From: Lichenostomus cassidix
Taxonomy: Eukaryota > Chordata > Aves > Passeriformes > Meliphagidae
DNA length: 64,000 bases
Direction: 5' to 3'
Assembly: GCA_008360975.2 (NCBI GenBank)
Contig: CM039196.1
Location: 6,924,263-6,988,262 of the forward strand
Part shown: positions 35,425 through 49,837 of the stretch, piece by piece
Numbering within the stretch: the stretch's first letter is position 1
How the letters are laid out: each line of letters begins with the position of its first letter
Translations under genes and position numbers: made by a program
Notes under the pieces: generated by a model
Database searches by the model: none
What the model saw: the letters and a program-made list of their open reading frames with translations, nothing else
Told to the model about the DNA's origin: nothing

Positions 35425-37740
35425 CTGAAGGTGTGAAATAATAACACTAAATGCCTGATGTGATTTGCACAGGGTTCATACCTCTGTGGGTAGATAAACA
35501 CAGCACTGGGCTGTTTACAATCTCAGCAGGTTTGGCTGTAGCTCCTGACCCCTCTAGAACAAGGCTCCTGGGTAGGATGGTGTTCCATGACCACCTTCAG
35601 CAGAGACTGTGCTTCCAGGAAGGCTCCAAAGTTACTGAGTCCTGAGATTTCAGTGGGATGAATTTTACAGCCAGGACAGCTTTCCGGAGGATTAAGGAAA
35701 ATGCAAGTGACAACATCAAATTTGCTTTCAGTTATTAGCACAGCACGATTGGAACTGATGATCAAACATTTAGTAATTTTACCTAGATCTGTAGATTTAG
35801 GTTGGGATTGGATCTGTGTCACCTTTTTGTCCTACTGAAATATTAACATTTTGTTTTTCAAACAAAATCTCAAACTTTATTTCTGACTTTTTTTTCCATG
35901 GGTGGCAATAGAGAGTTTCAGTGGAGCCTGTAAATTATAAAATATTTTATGGTGAAGCCTGTAGAGAAACACCATAAAAGCCTGGTGTGCTCTTCCAGGT
36001 TCTAACACTGATAAACACAATACACACGAGATGTGAAACAGTAATTAGAAGAATTCCCAGGGGTATATGGACATGTTAGGTGGCTTGCAAGGCAAAATCC
36101 TTTATCCTGGATACAGAAAACCTGAAGTCAATTGTCAGCTTTAGCACTGCTCTGACATATGACATTGAGCAAGTTCATCTCAATGCTTTCCTTCTCCATC
36201 ATCAACAATGGGATGATCGCATTGACCTTCACAAGGTCTCCTGAGATCTACTGATGAAAATTACTGGGTGAGTGTCTATCATCATTCTTTGTACTATTGC
36301 TTCTGAAACACAATAATAGATTGCAGTTATTACCTTGAGACATACAAACCTAGAATGTATTTATGCTTTCAGGTACAGAGTTGTTATTTAAAGCAGTTAG
36401 GTGATGACTAAGTAGACAAATTATACAAATCTCTGTTACATTGAAATTGGTAAAATGCATGCACATTAAACATAATGATATATTGTTCTTTTTGGCACTA
36501 TTTGAGTCTCAAAGTATAGACTCATCACTGTTACCAAAGACTGTTTAGCTTCTATGCTTGATACATATTAAAAATCTTCAGATTATAATCTTCATACCTA
36601 CAGTAGCAGTCATGTCCATGGGAAGAAGAAAAAGTGTCCATAGGCTTAAAACTTAATGGTGTTTTTTACTCATTTATTTTTTAATACATATGGGAAGACA
36701 GAATAAGTTTATAGTAATTTAAAAAGCCTTTTAAGAGACTGAACAAAACCAGTCCACTGCAAGAATTTGTGAATACTGGATTTGGTGGCCATTCTGTGTC
36801 TACCTTTTGTTCTGCCTAAAACAGCTTGGTTATTGTTGTTCCTTTTAGACCCTCTCCTAGGGGATCAGTGTATAGCTCCCATTGTTTGCCAAACTTGAAT
36901 AGTCTGATCCCAAGCAAGCTCTGATTCTGTGTCCACTTTAAGAGAGTAGTACTGTCAGGGCAATACTTCTCTTCGAGAAAGCTAAAAGAGAAGCAGAAGC
37001 TTAATTAAAGGCTTGTAGAATTGTCCTGAGTTAGTTTCAAGAACTGAAAGAAAGATGGTCCTGACATTTGTGTAAAGACTTTGAGTGCTGGAATGGACGT
37101 TGTTTGGAATGCATAAAGAACACCTTATATTGATTAAATATCTTTTCCCTGAGACATCTCAAAAAGCAGCTGTAAAGGGGAGACATCAGGGACCCTGACA
37201 GTATTCTAGAGATGTGTTCTTGCTCTGATCCAGTTTGATATCTCTATCAATTGTCTAGACAATGCAAGATATTAGTGAATTTTGTAGCCTAATACGTGAG
37301 TGGATAATTCGTAACTGGTTGCAAAATCGTCTGATGTGCCAAATTAAATCATCCCAGTCCAGTAAATTGCATTTATAATGTCATAAAATGTGAGCAAATG
37401 CATCTGGAAATAAAGAATGCAAGGATGGCAGAAAGTACTTAAAAAAAAGAATTTAGCTGTTACTATTTCAAGGTGATCTCTCGGGGTAATACTGTGGTAA
37501 ACTGGACTGCTCTAATAATTTAATGTATAAAATACAGAATATATAGAGGCAACAGGAATGACACTGCCTTTGTCAACAGCACAGGGACACTGGAACGCTG
37601 CACCATTTCTGGCACCTGCGGTTAGGGTGGGGGGAAAACACAGGAAATGATTCAAAGGAGGAACATTAATTAAGGGAATAGATAGCAAGCTGTACAATAG
37701 GAGCGTAGGAAGCTCAAACTGTTCAGGTTACCAAAGACAA
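35425..37740. other. Spacer between TANGO2 and the 38-kb CpG island
   Basis: AT-rich sequence with no recognisable exon, RNA gene or further repeat. Confidence 0.7.
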
Positions 37741-37849
37741 AGCCGAGAGGTGACGATGGCAGCGCACAGACCCTGCGAACGGCGAGAAGGTCAAGTCAGA
37801 CAAAGCCATGTGGATGGCGTGCCAGCGTTACCTGGCTGCAGTGCACCTG

Positions 37850-38970
37850 ACGGGCTCTCTGCCACAGCATGTCAGCCACAGCCAGGCCCGGCACCTCCGG
37901 GAGAACAGCTGTGCGAGGCAGCGTTCCGCTCCCAGCGCAGGAACCCTCCAGCCGCGCTGCGGGGCGGGGGCGCCTAGCCATGCAGGGAGGTGACAGAACG
38001 GTCCCTGGTGCTCTTTCCGAGTGCACACGGCCAGCGCTGCGCTCTCCCGCGCGGGCAGGGCCGTGGTCCGGGCCGTGCTCCGGGCTGCGCGGCCCCGCTC
38101 CCGCCGGGGACTGCCGCCGCTCCTCCGGCCGCTCCCGCCGGGGGCGGGCTCACCGCGCTGTGACGGACAGGCCCGCGGACCAATGGGGCGCGGCGGGGCG
38201 GCAATTCGCCAATGGCGCTGCGGTTGCCGGGCGCGATCACGGCGGCGCCGCCCAATGGGAAAATTCGCGGCGCGGGAGTCGCGCGCCGGTTCGCGTGCGG
38301 CCGCAGGCGGGCGGCGCGCGCGGGGTCGGCGGCGCGGGCGCGCGCCCCCTCACGCCTGCCGCGCTGCTGCCTTCAGGTGCGAGTGCTGAGGAATGTGACG
38401 CCCTCTGTGCAAAAAAAGAGTTGGGCGGGCGGTGCCATCATGGGCTGGCCGGGCGGTGCGCTCCCGTTGCTCGGCGGGCCGCTCCTGTTGTTTTCCGAGC
38501 GATAGTTTGGGGAGGGCGAGCGTTTTGCAGCCGTGCCCTTGGAGCATTTTTGCGGAGCGGCCTTGGGGCCGTGAGGGACACCGTCAGCGGCCAGGCGGGG
38601 TGCGGGAGCGGGGAGCCGGCGGGCCCCATGGCAACGAGTCCATGTGCTCTGTAGAGAAGGGGAATTCCCTTACGTGCTCCAAAAACGGAGCAAAAATCAC
38701 AGTAGAAAAGGTAAACGCAAGAAAAGGGTTAATGATTACTTCCACCTCCCCCTCCTTCCTCCCCCACCCCCCCGTTGGATAAAGATGGTCTTGGATACCC
38801 TTTGTAAATAGGAATGTGGAGGTGGGAGGGGAAAGTCAGCCCGGCTCCGACTACTCGGCTGGCTCGGTGGGTGAGCGGGCGGGCGGAGCTGGTGCAGCCC
38901 GGGCTCGGTGCCGGGGGACGGGCGGACGGACGGGCGGGCACGGCGGGAGCGGGAGAGGGAGAGGAGACAA
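37850..38970 (+). promoter_or_regulatory. CpG-island promoter, probably of ARVCF
   Basis: This large CpG island has three CCAAT boxes on the plus strand (38180-38184, 38209-38213, 38252-38256) and an E2F-like AAAATTCGCGGCGCGGG stretch just after them. In mammals ARVCF, a catenin of adherens junctions, is divergent from TANGO2, so by gene order this should be its promoter. No ARVCF coding sequence is in the window to prove it. A divergent non-coding transcript is an alternative. Confidence 0.5.
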
Positions 38971-39153
38971 CGGGCTGACATGCTGCTGCCCAGCGGCTGC
39001 CGAGTGCTTTATTGAAGAGTTGGGGGGGGTTTCCCCTTTTGATTTTTTAATTTTTTTCCCCACATTTTTCTTTTTTTTTTTTGGTACGCCGCCTCCTTGA
39101 AGCCAGGAGCAGCAAGGAAAATAAGCTGAGGACAGAGAAATAAGACGGAGATG
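38300..39153 (+). other. Candidate non-coding first exon(s), probably ARVCF
   Basis: Three plus-strand donor candidates lie in or beside the island: TTCAG|GTGCGA at 38376, AAAAG|GTAAAC at 38710 and GAGATG|GTGAGC at 39153. They could end alternative 5' UTR exons. No start site, acceptor or downstream exon is defined. The gene assignment is synteny only. Confidence 0.3.
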
Positions 39154-42100
39154 GTGAGCAGATCGCTGGGTTGGGGGAATGAATGGGGTTGCCGAGCTGT
39201 TTTCTGTGAGAGGTTCTTGCAGGGTGTAGTACGTTTTGGGATGATTTTGCATCACGATTCTGGGCTAGACTTCTTTGTTTGCGAAAGGTTGCTGGTTCAG
39301 GTTTAGCAGCGTTCATCAGTTTATTGTGAGATGCGCAACGAGGAGTTGATGTATGCGAATGCCTGAATTACATACGCAAGCCACACACAAGCAACCCCTA
39401 AACAAACCAACATTGTAATAATCCTGCAATATGATGGACAGCTCTTGCCATGGAGGGAAGTCATTGCTCAGGTTATTTGTGGCTTGCATAGGAGACGAGT
39501 CTCTTTGTAGCAAAGACCAAACAAAACTAACCTATTTTTTCACTGACGCGAAATCCATTACAGATTTAAAAGCCAGAGTTAGGGGGTTATTTTTTAATTT
39601 TTACTTTCCCTGCAGTATTGAGGCACACGGTTAAAATCTGACGTTTGTAGAAGTTGAAAAACTCTTTGAAATGTTCACTTCTAGTGAATATGAAATAGTA
39701 AAAACTGTCTTTTTTGCTTTCTTTCTTTTTCTTCATGTAGGCACTTGTTTGTCTGTATGAAAGGGGGAATTCTTATAGCATGCACTTTTCTTGTTACGCT
39801 GTAGTGTTGTGCTTTAGGTAGGTCACAATGCAAAACGTGATTCATAGCATGTTAAAAGAAAAAAGCCTGAGCAGATTTTTTTTTTTTAAATCAAGTGAAG
39901 ACCTGTTATACCAATAGCTTAAACCCTAGATACAAGTTTGGGGGCGGGGGAGGAACAACCCTGCTGGTTTGTGTTAATGGGAATGCTTTATGGTAAAAAA
40001 TCCTGCTTCTAAATGACAGAATATTGACATTGGCTGAGCGTATCTTCCTGTAGATAGAGTACTGCAATCTGCTAAATATACTAGTCCTTTAAGGCTCCAT
40101 AAATTTAGACCTATTTTGTTTACAAAATTGTGCAGGACTGCATGGTGCAGTAGTCAAATCGGAAATCTTAGTGATTTTAGAAATGTTGCAAGGCACTGCA
40201 AATGAGAAAAAAGTGCAGCTTCGTATTCAATCTGTTATGGAAAAAAAGGAAAATATTTGGTGTAATAAAGTAATACAGGGTATGCATGGTATCTAAAGTA
40301 ACTGCAAGGGCTTGAGAGTTTGGAGTTTGTATAGAAAAAATAAGTTGTGGGCTGTGCTGGGGTCTTCATAGTGCAAGGTGTTTCGATAGATGGTTCTTAA
40401 ATTTATTTTAATCGGCATCTCTGTAAATGCTTGTCTGAAATATTTAAATTATATGCTCCATTAGGCAAATGGGTTTATCTTCCTATTGCTTGGCTAAAGG
40501 AATGTATTAGGGAGGCAGGGTTTGGAAGAACAATAGTTTGACTGCATAGTTTCACTGCATGGTTTATCTTCATGTGTTGATCAGAGATCATGGATTTTAT
40601 TTTATTTGACATTGGTGATCTTTATAAAGTGGACTTTGCTTATTTTATTTTTATGACACGGTTGCTGTGAACATAAATAACTGAATTTCAATTAATATAA
40701 CCATAGTTTTGACCTACTATTTGGCTAAAATAGATGAAAAATAATTCCCTTCTTTGAATTTCATCTATTAATTCAAAATCTCTGCAACTAATTTCTGTCT
40801 CAGAAAGTTTTTAATATTGGAAGAACCAGTAAGAGGTACAAATAGAGGGAGTTTCCCATTTTATTGAGTTAGGACACTGTACTAGAAATGGCAAAATTCC
40901 TGCCTTTTGCTTATACTTCAAATTTTGTACAAACTGTAGTTTAGATATCTTGTCCTGAAGACCATCTGTATGCATATTACAGTTATATAAAACTAAGCTT
41001 CTGTACTTGATTTTATGTAATGCAACACATTCTATCTGCAGTGCCTTTGGTGGATCTTGGGTAGTGTCAGAATTGATACACTGCAAGGAAAACCTGTTAG
41101 AATTCTTGTGCTACCAGGTTCATAGTTTGTTGCTCTTAATATTTTATTGTGGGAGTATAAATCATTGACACAGACATTGTAAACAAATGCTGTAGCAGCT
41201 AAGTGTGAGATTACATTTGGCTTGTGTCTTTCCAGTTTACCCAGAGTATGACAGTATTTTGTCAACTGTGAGGGCATCCTAATAGCTATCATAGTTACCT
41301 TCAAAGCAGTTAGGTCAAATTTTTTACTTTCTTCTCTGCCTCTGCAAAGTAACGAGGAAAAGGCCAACTCTAGGGTTACACCAGTATGGTTAGGGAAGCA
41401 ATTTCACATCTGTTGCATGCAGTTACCTTATTCAGACTTCATGTATGTGTCCTGGAAATTAGCAATGAGATTTTAAAGATTAAAATCCACATATTTCTGG
41501 AAAAAGTGGTCTTTCCATAATGCAAGATACTTAAAGTATCCATGTAACTTGACAAGCATGTTTTCTTCAGAAGATGGAATTAGTGATATCATGGGTTTAA
41601 GCATTAAAATAAGAACAAGGAGATTTTGAAGTATTCTCTTAAATTTGAGGTAGGATGTGGTCTACCTGTGAGCTGAGGCAAGGCAGGTGAAAAAGGAAGA
41701 AATCAACTTAGATAATGAAGTGGGTTTTGTATCATTCAGCTAACTTGTGTAAAACAAAGCCACCCCCAAAAAACTGCGGTGCCAGTGTTTTGTTCCCAGT
41801 TTGTCCTTTTCACTCCTACCCTTGCATTTCACAGTCAGTCCAAAATGAGCTGTAAAGCTACTTCTGGTGCAGTCTGCTGAGCTTCTAGAGATCTACATTT
41901 TCTCCATTAGCTTAGGTCATGTTTGTTTTAAGTAGGATGTAAGAGAAACAAATAATTCTAGTGAATCCAGTTATTTTTGTGACTGGTTTTGTGCAACGTT
42001 CTAAGAAAAGACAGCTTAATTTAGTAATACCCAATCTTTTGAAAGCTTGATACTCAACCCTCTGGCAGTCACAATTTTGAGTAGCATTTGGTGTGTTGTC

Positions 42101-45100
42101 TGTAAATGACTAATCATTTAATAGTAAGTGGACAGCATCTATTACTCATCTTTAATTTATACACACTGATCAAACAAAATAATAATTTGGAGTCCTGATG
42201 AGACTCATAGATTGCCACTGTTTCAGGGTAGTCTGACATTTTGACCCACCAAAATAAATGCCTTTCTTGGAATATCAGTTAATCTCAGGGTGAAAAAAAT
42301 GTAAAAGAGACACACTAGGAATTTATATATGGGTGGCATTTTAAAATATTTTAATCTTTTGTAGAGAACACTTCAATTTAGTTCATTAAGTGCCTATCTC
42401 GTTACTCCTCATTCCTACGAAGAACATGTATTTTCTTACACTGTTGTCATTACTGGGAGCTTACCTTTGTTGGAACTAATGCTTCTTTCTGAAAGTAATG
42501 AATCTTAGCTAAAGCAGCATTATGCCCTTGAAGTGACTGGCTTTATTGATTTTTTTTTTTTTTTAAACTGGTTACTTTATCAAATTCCGTAAAAGTTGAC
42601 ACTGCATTTATATATGTGTGTATATATATATATGTTTATATATATTTTGCTCTGTAGTTATGCTTTGTGTCATCTAGATAAAACTGATGGAAATGTCACT
42701 GATTCCACCCAAGTAAGACACAGCTAAAGTTGATTCCAGGAAGCTGGCCACAATGAAGTCAAGGGATCTGCTTAAACATATCTTTCAAAATCAGGCCCTC
42801 TGAGAGTCAGCCAAGAAAGAAATTATCTGTGGGTACTTGTATAGATACCTAAATGTGTGTTTTCTAAAGTGTACACTTTAGAACACTTTGCATGGGATAG
42901 AAGGCGTTTACTTGCGATAGTACTCTGAGGAAGGCTTGTGAGCCTTGGGTATATGCAGTTGTGACTCTCTCTGAAAACATCTCAGTGAAGGGTATCTTGG
43001 TCTGATTCTGTAAATCTTAATCCTCTGTAATCAGCTGATGTTAATTACCATGAGATATGTTGAGTGATTTTTGACTATAGTCAAAAAATATATGTCATAT
43101 ATTTTGATGATATATTTATAAAGAGTAAAATTGTAATATTTAGATCACAAATTCCAGACTGAGTGGTCCAAGGAAGTAATTCTCATCCACCACTTGTGTA
43201 GTGGTGATGCTGCTGCTGGCAATATTACAAGGTACTGAGATCCATTGAGAACATATGGACAGGGTTGTGCCTTTCTGTCTCGCTCTCCAGGTTATATTGC
43301 ACTGGGAAGACCTTTCTGTTCCTGAGCTACATGCAGTATGCTTCATCTCTTCAGATAGTATGGCTTTCTTAGACAATTTGGGATTTTCGTTCCATAAGGT
43401 CCTTGACGGGGTTGTCAAAATCTTCTCTGCCTGCTTCAGTTGATGTTACTTATAGTTATGCTTTTTCTGCATCTTGGAGCACATGCGTTTGTTTCAGGAG
43501 CTGTGGCAAGGTTTCCACGAGATACTGTGCAGATACACACCAGTGCACCACTAATCTATTAGCTTCTGATTTGTAGGTCAGGGCGGAATTGAGATTTTGC
43601 TATCTAAGCAGTATCACTTCTTTGCTGCTTCAGTGCTTACATGACATCTCAAGTTGGCTAAAGATTAAAAGGACACTGTCAAGGTATCTTTCACCATTTC
43701 ATTTTTATTATTTATTTTGTTTGCCTTGTTATTGCTGTCATAAGCCATTGGAAACTTGAAGTCTAGTGCCTTGTCAACAGGCCTTTGTCCTCTAGAGCAG
43801 GTGCTGTTTAGCTGCTTATGGTTTATTTAAGAGTTGTGAAGCATTTACTGTCTTCTGAAATGCATTACTGAAGAGTTACAGCTTAAACATTGCAAGCGAG
43901 AGGGAAGAAGTGAGTAAATCAGTTTGGGTAAGTCCTGACATTTTGTACTTATGGTAAACTCAAAATATTTTTTATTTTCCTTATTTCTTTTAGAACCTAG
44001 TAATCTGGGAGTCTAGAATTAGGCATCAGTGCTTCCTTTGCACAGCTGTCCTTGAGAGTAGACTTTCCATGGGATGGATATCAAGACCTGCATTCTAGTT
44101 GTATATAGTTGGAATTATCTAACAAAGTAATCTGTAAGAATTGTTGCAGGTGCATTGGTATTGACTGATTGAGGTGCTGAGCAGTAGCTTTACAGGATCT
44201 GGGCTTTGTGCAGCACAAATGCCTTCTTTCTGTGGTAAGCTTAGTTATCTTCCCCTCTTATTTCTGCTCTCATAAAAGGAGGGATCATGGGGGGGTTTTG
44301 TGCAGAAAAATGTTGCCTTAACTTGTTCCTGTATGAATGTCTTTTCTTAACTGATCTACATTCATTGTAATGTAAAATGAGTGAAACTAGAGCTAGTTTC
44401 CAGAAATTTAACTGCCTCTTCTTCATCTGCTCTGGTGATGTAAGTTCTACCCATGAGTTGGAATACCTCCATGGAACCTTCTCATTGCAGTAAATGTTCT
44501 CTGTTTAATATGGGTTATGTAGTGATAAAATTTTAAGTAACTGCTTTTCAGAACAGTGACAGAAGTGATGGCACAGACTTTTCTACTGGATTATCCTGTT
44601 GGTAAGAAACTGCTTTGCAATATTTCACTGATGAACAGTGTCCATGGCTACTGGATTCACAGCTTGATGACAGCTGAATGTATATTGCGATATTGGGTAG
44701 TCTTATTTTTGCAGATTTTAAATGGGAAAATTATAATATTTTTAACAGTATGCAAGTAGCAAAGCTTGCAGAAATTTCCCAGAGGAAAGCAAATTTCAGA
44801 GTGACTTAAAATATGGTTCATAATGCATAGACTGTCTTGTGGAAGGAGAATCTGAGATGTGACACATAAGTTGGGGTAGCTGCAATAACTTCAGGCATGT
44901 CAATTAGACACATGGTTTAGAGAGGGCAGCTACTTCTGGCTGCAGATAAAAGCAGTGGGTTCAGACAGACTTCTCTGGAGGCTGATCCAGTCTATGAGCT
45001 TGAATCAAGTCTTCTAACTGGCATTTTGTGAGCATCTCTCTGCTGAGTAGCAAATATAGGTAGTTTTTGGAGACTGACTTCCTAAAGTAAAAATTTTAAA

Positions 45101-48100
45101 AACTGAAATAATCTAACATTCCTTCTACAATTCTTAATCTGATGCAAGGAAGCTTAAATTCTGTTGATCAGAAAAATGTCAATAACAATTCATAAAAATT
45201 TGATTCAGTTTTGCATTACAGTACATGTATTCTAAGGGTCCCAAGGTATTTGAAAACTGTTATTGTATGCAGGACCTATAAATCTGAGAGTTTTTCAGAA
45301 TGTTTAAGACACATACTCTTCTGCCTGAATAAGTATCACATTTGACTTTATTTTATCCCGTTAATGTCAAGTGAAGTCACAAACATGAATCCTAACTTAA
45401 ACTGGCAGTGTTTTGCTTCTTTGCACCACAGGCTGGGTCATGCCATGCGGGTATAACTTCTCCTCATATTTTTAGACTGGTTCTTTTTTAATTCAGTGTG
45501 ACAATACAAGTAGTGAGTTATTGATGGCAGCTAAAGTGAGACCATTATGACTGTAATCAATAACACACCTGCATAGAATAACAACTACTACTGAGGACAT
45601 ATTTTGTATTGATTCAGAAATTTATTCTGTCTCCACTACACCCAGTCTGCTACTTCCATAATTTATGTAATAAAATCTCTACTTTAGAGAAGCTGTTACT
45701 AAGTTAAATACCAAGAAATGATGACATATCAAGATGTAAATTACATATTGAAGATTTTACTACAAGCAGAAATAGCACTTGCTAAATTCCTGTGGGTTCT
45801 GATTCAGGACCAAGGCACTTCCTTACTGCAGGCTGAAAGATAATGGCAGTCAAAATTCGTGTTCCCTCTCCTGAGGCAGTATTTTAGAGGTGGAGGGTAA
45901 GGCACTACTTTTAATGTGGTGTAACGATGGAAGATTATTGAATTGTATAATCCATAAATTTGAAGCCTCTGTAGATTACCACATTTTTGTGTTTCATTGT
46001 GGTATGTTCCTGCAGGTGATAAACGGTTTTCAGCTTTTACAAAGTACTTACTATGCTGATAGTGGGGTTTCTGAATGCCAACCCATGCTCATCTATCTAG
46101 TCAAGGAAATAACCACTTCATTTCATTTATGATGCCACAAACCACTTTCCATTGTTTTAGAAGGAGAGAAGCAGTATGATAACTATGATTTTTAGGAACT
46201 TTTGTATTTAAGGTAGTGAAAAACTAATGTTAAACAGAACTAAAGCTTGTTAATTTATATGTAAAAGTATAATGAGAGAATCTTGATGATATTTATAAAT
46301 AAATTGATACATTGGCTGAGAGGTATCTGTTAGGAATTTAGGCACCTAGTGCCTGTTTAATTCCTTTATATTTCTTTACGATATTGTGACTGAAATGAAG
46401 GGTTTAGGTTTAGGAATCCTTTCAGAAGCTTAGATCACAGGTGTATAAACTTTCTTGACTTGTTTCTTTCAGGTTTGTGTGATTTTTACAGCTTTATTTT
46501 CAAATAAAGATGGATTAATTTGATAAGAGCTATTGACGGGTATATTTAAATTACTGCAACTATTTTAAAAATGCACTTACAAATCAATTTAAGATAAATT
46601 TCAATCTCTACAGACTACCAAACTTCAAGAAGCTCTGAGCATAAAACTTGATTTTTGATGCCAGCATATATGAATATTTGTATACATTTGGATTTGAAAG
46701 ACACAGTGATACAATAAACACAAGAATTCCGTGGCCTTTCTCCCCATGCTTAGTTAAAACTGCACAGTTGTGAAGTCATTTAGTACACTTCCAAAACCTG
46801 AGAAAAGAATTGAGAGGTACCTAAAACTGTGAAGTGTCAAAATACAAAGTTTCCATTTATCCTATTGTAAACTGTGTAATTAAGTCCAATCTCCAGTTGA
46901 GATTGTGTAATTCAGAGAATATTGAACATCCACACTTGCTGCAGGCTGTCTAGTGGACTATATTGCCCACAATTAAACAGATGAATGCGCAGATAAGGAT
47001 AGGCATCCTTCCAACCAGCCCTAGCTATATTTAGCAAATTCTTCTCATTTCCTTCTCTGTAGGAGGGTGATGTTGGTAACCTTAGCATTTGCCAAGAAAA
47101 CTGTCAGTGTCTTAAATTCTGCCCTACAAGGTGTTTTACTTCTCCATATTATTTTGACCTTGTGTTCACTCCCTTTCTCTTGGATTAACTGTAAGGGTCC
47201 TAAATGAAAAATTTCCTTTGCATTGTCCATCTGAATGTAGAAAGAAGTAGAAGGTCATTCTCTGTGCCACAAGAGAACAGGATGATCCTGAAAGTTTCAC
47301 AAGTTAAATGTTCTGAAATTTATTAACGATACAACCTAGGCAGGGGAGCAATGTAAAGAAATCTGCTTTTTATGGAAACGGAAGGTACAGATTCTGTAAT
47401 TTTTTACCTCATTTTATGTATCAATATTTCAAGAACTTCAATGACTCTTTGATAAAATGCAGTAGCCTTTCTATGTAGTATTACCTTTAGAAAACACCAA
47501 ATTGGGCTGGGAGAAGTCCTATCATGGGCAATAGACATTTTAAGCATAAGTAAGACCATGTATTGGCTTACTGTAGATTTTAATTTTTTGTACTACAGGC
47601 TTACTACCTGTGCAATAATGAGTAAATACTGCTGTGTTTTGAAGGTGCAGTGTTTAGCCAAAGAAATTGGCTGCTGATCCTGGTAGTAGTGAAAGAACAG
47701 GTTCCAAATGCAGGTGTGTCTGTCGCAGTAATGCAGTTGGGAAGGGGAGGCTGTAGGGCAGGGATTTGGTGTAGATGGGATTGTACTGTGTGGTTCCACA
47801 CATGTGGTTCCCATGATGCAGAAAGCAAGGCTTGTGAGAGAAGCCTTTTAGCCCTTGATTACTTAAAATAAAGTAGTGTAGGATGTAGCTTGTCATGGCA
47901 CTGCAAAAAGAGGGAAAGACTAGTAAGAATTACAGGATAAGCACAACTATTTCATGTAAAAACAGGGGGAAGTCTTGGGGAAAGCAGCTGGTTTCACACA
48001 GGAGAGTGATATTTTAAAATTTTAAAGTTATTTTTTCTTTGAACTATGAAACCAACATACTTTAGAATTGTAAAAGCTTCAAGCCCAATAATACAGGTAT

Positions 48101-49605
48101 TTCTGTTGTTTCAGAAGTAGACAAACTGTGGAGCTGTAATCTGTAGGAAAAGTACTGATCTTCTGAGAATTTCTGATTTTGGGTTCAACAGGATAAGGCA
48201 TGTAGAGATTTCAGAAGCTTTAATGTCTACACAGTAGCTCAATTAAGAAAACTAGAATTTCACATAGTGTCTGATTTAAATGAGCTGTCTTCTGTCTGTA
48301 ATCTGTTAAGTACATCTGCATGGACCCATGAGACTGCTATACAGAGGATATAATTATTTTGTTTACCATTTTGAGATTGATGTGAATGGAATCAATACCA
48401 GTTACTTTGCTTTTCATTACTGAAGGCATCTGAAATGTTGACCAACCTTATCTTCCTTGTGTCAAACGGATCACAAAGCCTTTATATACACACCATTTGA
48501 CCTTCTAGGACATTCTTCAAAGAACTGGCAGGCTTAGCATGTCACTTTTTCCTCACTTGAAGAAATTAAATCTAATTAGGAGGATCCTACTAATACAATG
48601 TAGATACAGATTACGGGTGCACAGAGTGTGTGGAGAGTCCAGAATGAAAATAGCTGTAATGAAGAAGCCGGGGGAGGGGGAAGACCCTGAAATAGGCTGA
48701 CTTAATTATCAATCTTGTACTCTAAAATGAGTGACTTCAGTAGCTGCACTGATATAAAATATTTTCAGCAAGTTGGACAATTCTGTTGGGAAAAAATCTC
48801 TCTAAGCATTTTCTTTTAGAGAATATAAAAGGAGAAAGGCATTGTGCAAAAATGCAACAGTTGCACAGTTTTAGTATTAGTGATTAACACCTGGTATTTA
48901 TTTCCCTCTGCTTCACCCAGGTGTAGTTTGACTGGGTGCACCTGAATTACTTAGGTGCTTTAAGAGTGGAAGCACGAACAGAATTGACTTCTCCTTGGGA
49001 AACCTTTGACATTTCACTGGCTGTTAACGTTGTCCTTCTTACAGCACATGTCACTTGAGACTTTTGTAATAGAGAACAAAAAAATATGCTTGTGCATGCT
49101 TGTCATTTCACATGAAATCAAGTGACAGATTTCTGATGGAAATCTCAAGAGTATTTGGTTCATCCAAGTTTCTGCCAGATCCCCCTCAGAAGAACTGATT
49201 TTTACACATTTTTTGAGGCAAGGAGTATTAATGGTAGATTTTCTGAGAAACTAACTATTTAAAACAATTTTGATACTATGAAATTGAGAGAAACCTTCTG
49301 AATATGTACAATAACAAGACAAAATCCAGCTGGTTTCAAGTAGGTGTAATATCTAGGACCAAAAAAAAAAAGTGTGCTTGTTTTGTGTGTCCTTGTGTGA
49401 CTGGGGAATTTAGAGCAGTCATTGGAAGATGAAGGAATCCAACTCTCTGCATTACTGGACCCAGAGGCCATACTGTGTGATTACTAATGCATGCAGGCAT
49501 GGTCAATAAATTTCATGGTTATACATCTCATTGTCATTTTTGGAGCTCATTGATTTAAGCAGCTTGTGCTGATCAAGAATATTACAATAGGCAGCACAGC
49601 CTCAC
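39154..49605 (+). other. Non-coding region, probable first intron of ARVCF (part 1)
   Basis: AT-rich sequence without recognisable exons. It holds a TA/TG-rich microsatellite at 42607-42646 and short T runs. Frames up to about 110 codons occur but match nothing I know. Confidence 0.4.
42607..42646. repeat. TA/TG microsatellite
   Basis: This is an interrupted run of TA and TG dinucleotides within the probable ARVCF intron. Confidence 0.85.
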
Positions 49606-49837
49606 ATGCTGACAGGTACAAAGTGGAGGAGTCTTACTTCAATCAAAAACTGAGAAAGAAATTTGCTGTTAAGTGTGAATTGAGTGCTGGAGGAGGTTGG
49701 CCAGAGATTGTGGAGATCCTGGAGATTTTCAAAACCTGCCTGGAAAAGATCCTGAGCAACTTGTTCAAATTGACTGCTTTGAGCAGGAGAGTTGCCAGGT
49801 GGTATCCAGGGGTATTTCCAATCTCATCTATTCTGTG
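49606..49837 (+). mobile_element. CR1 LINE fragment (3' end), older subfamily
   Basis: It follows the CR1 3' end: CTGAGAAAGAAATTTGCTGT, then GAGATTTTCAAAACCTGCCTGG, ATCCTGAGCAACTTG and TGCTTTGAGCAGG, ending TATTCTGTG. It differs from the copy at 35.2 kb in subfamily wording and has more substitutions. It is 5'-truncated. The left boundary is approximate. Confidence 0.85.

Noticed and set aside
37869..38782. 261-codon and overlapping frames at 38 kb
   Set aside because: GC-rich island frames on both strands with no recognisable domain. They sit where a non-coding first exon is expected.
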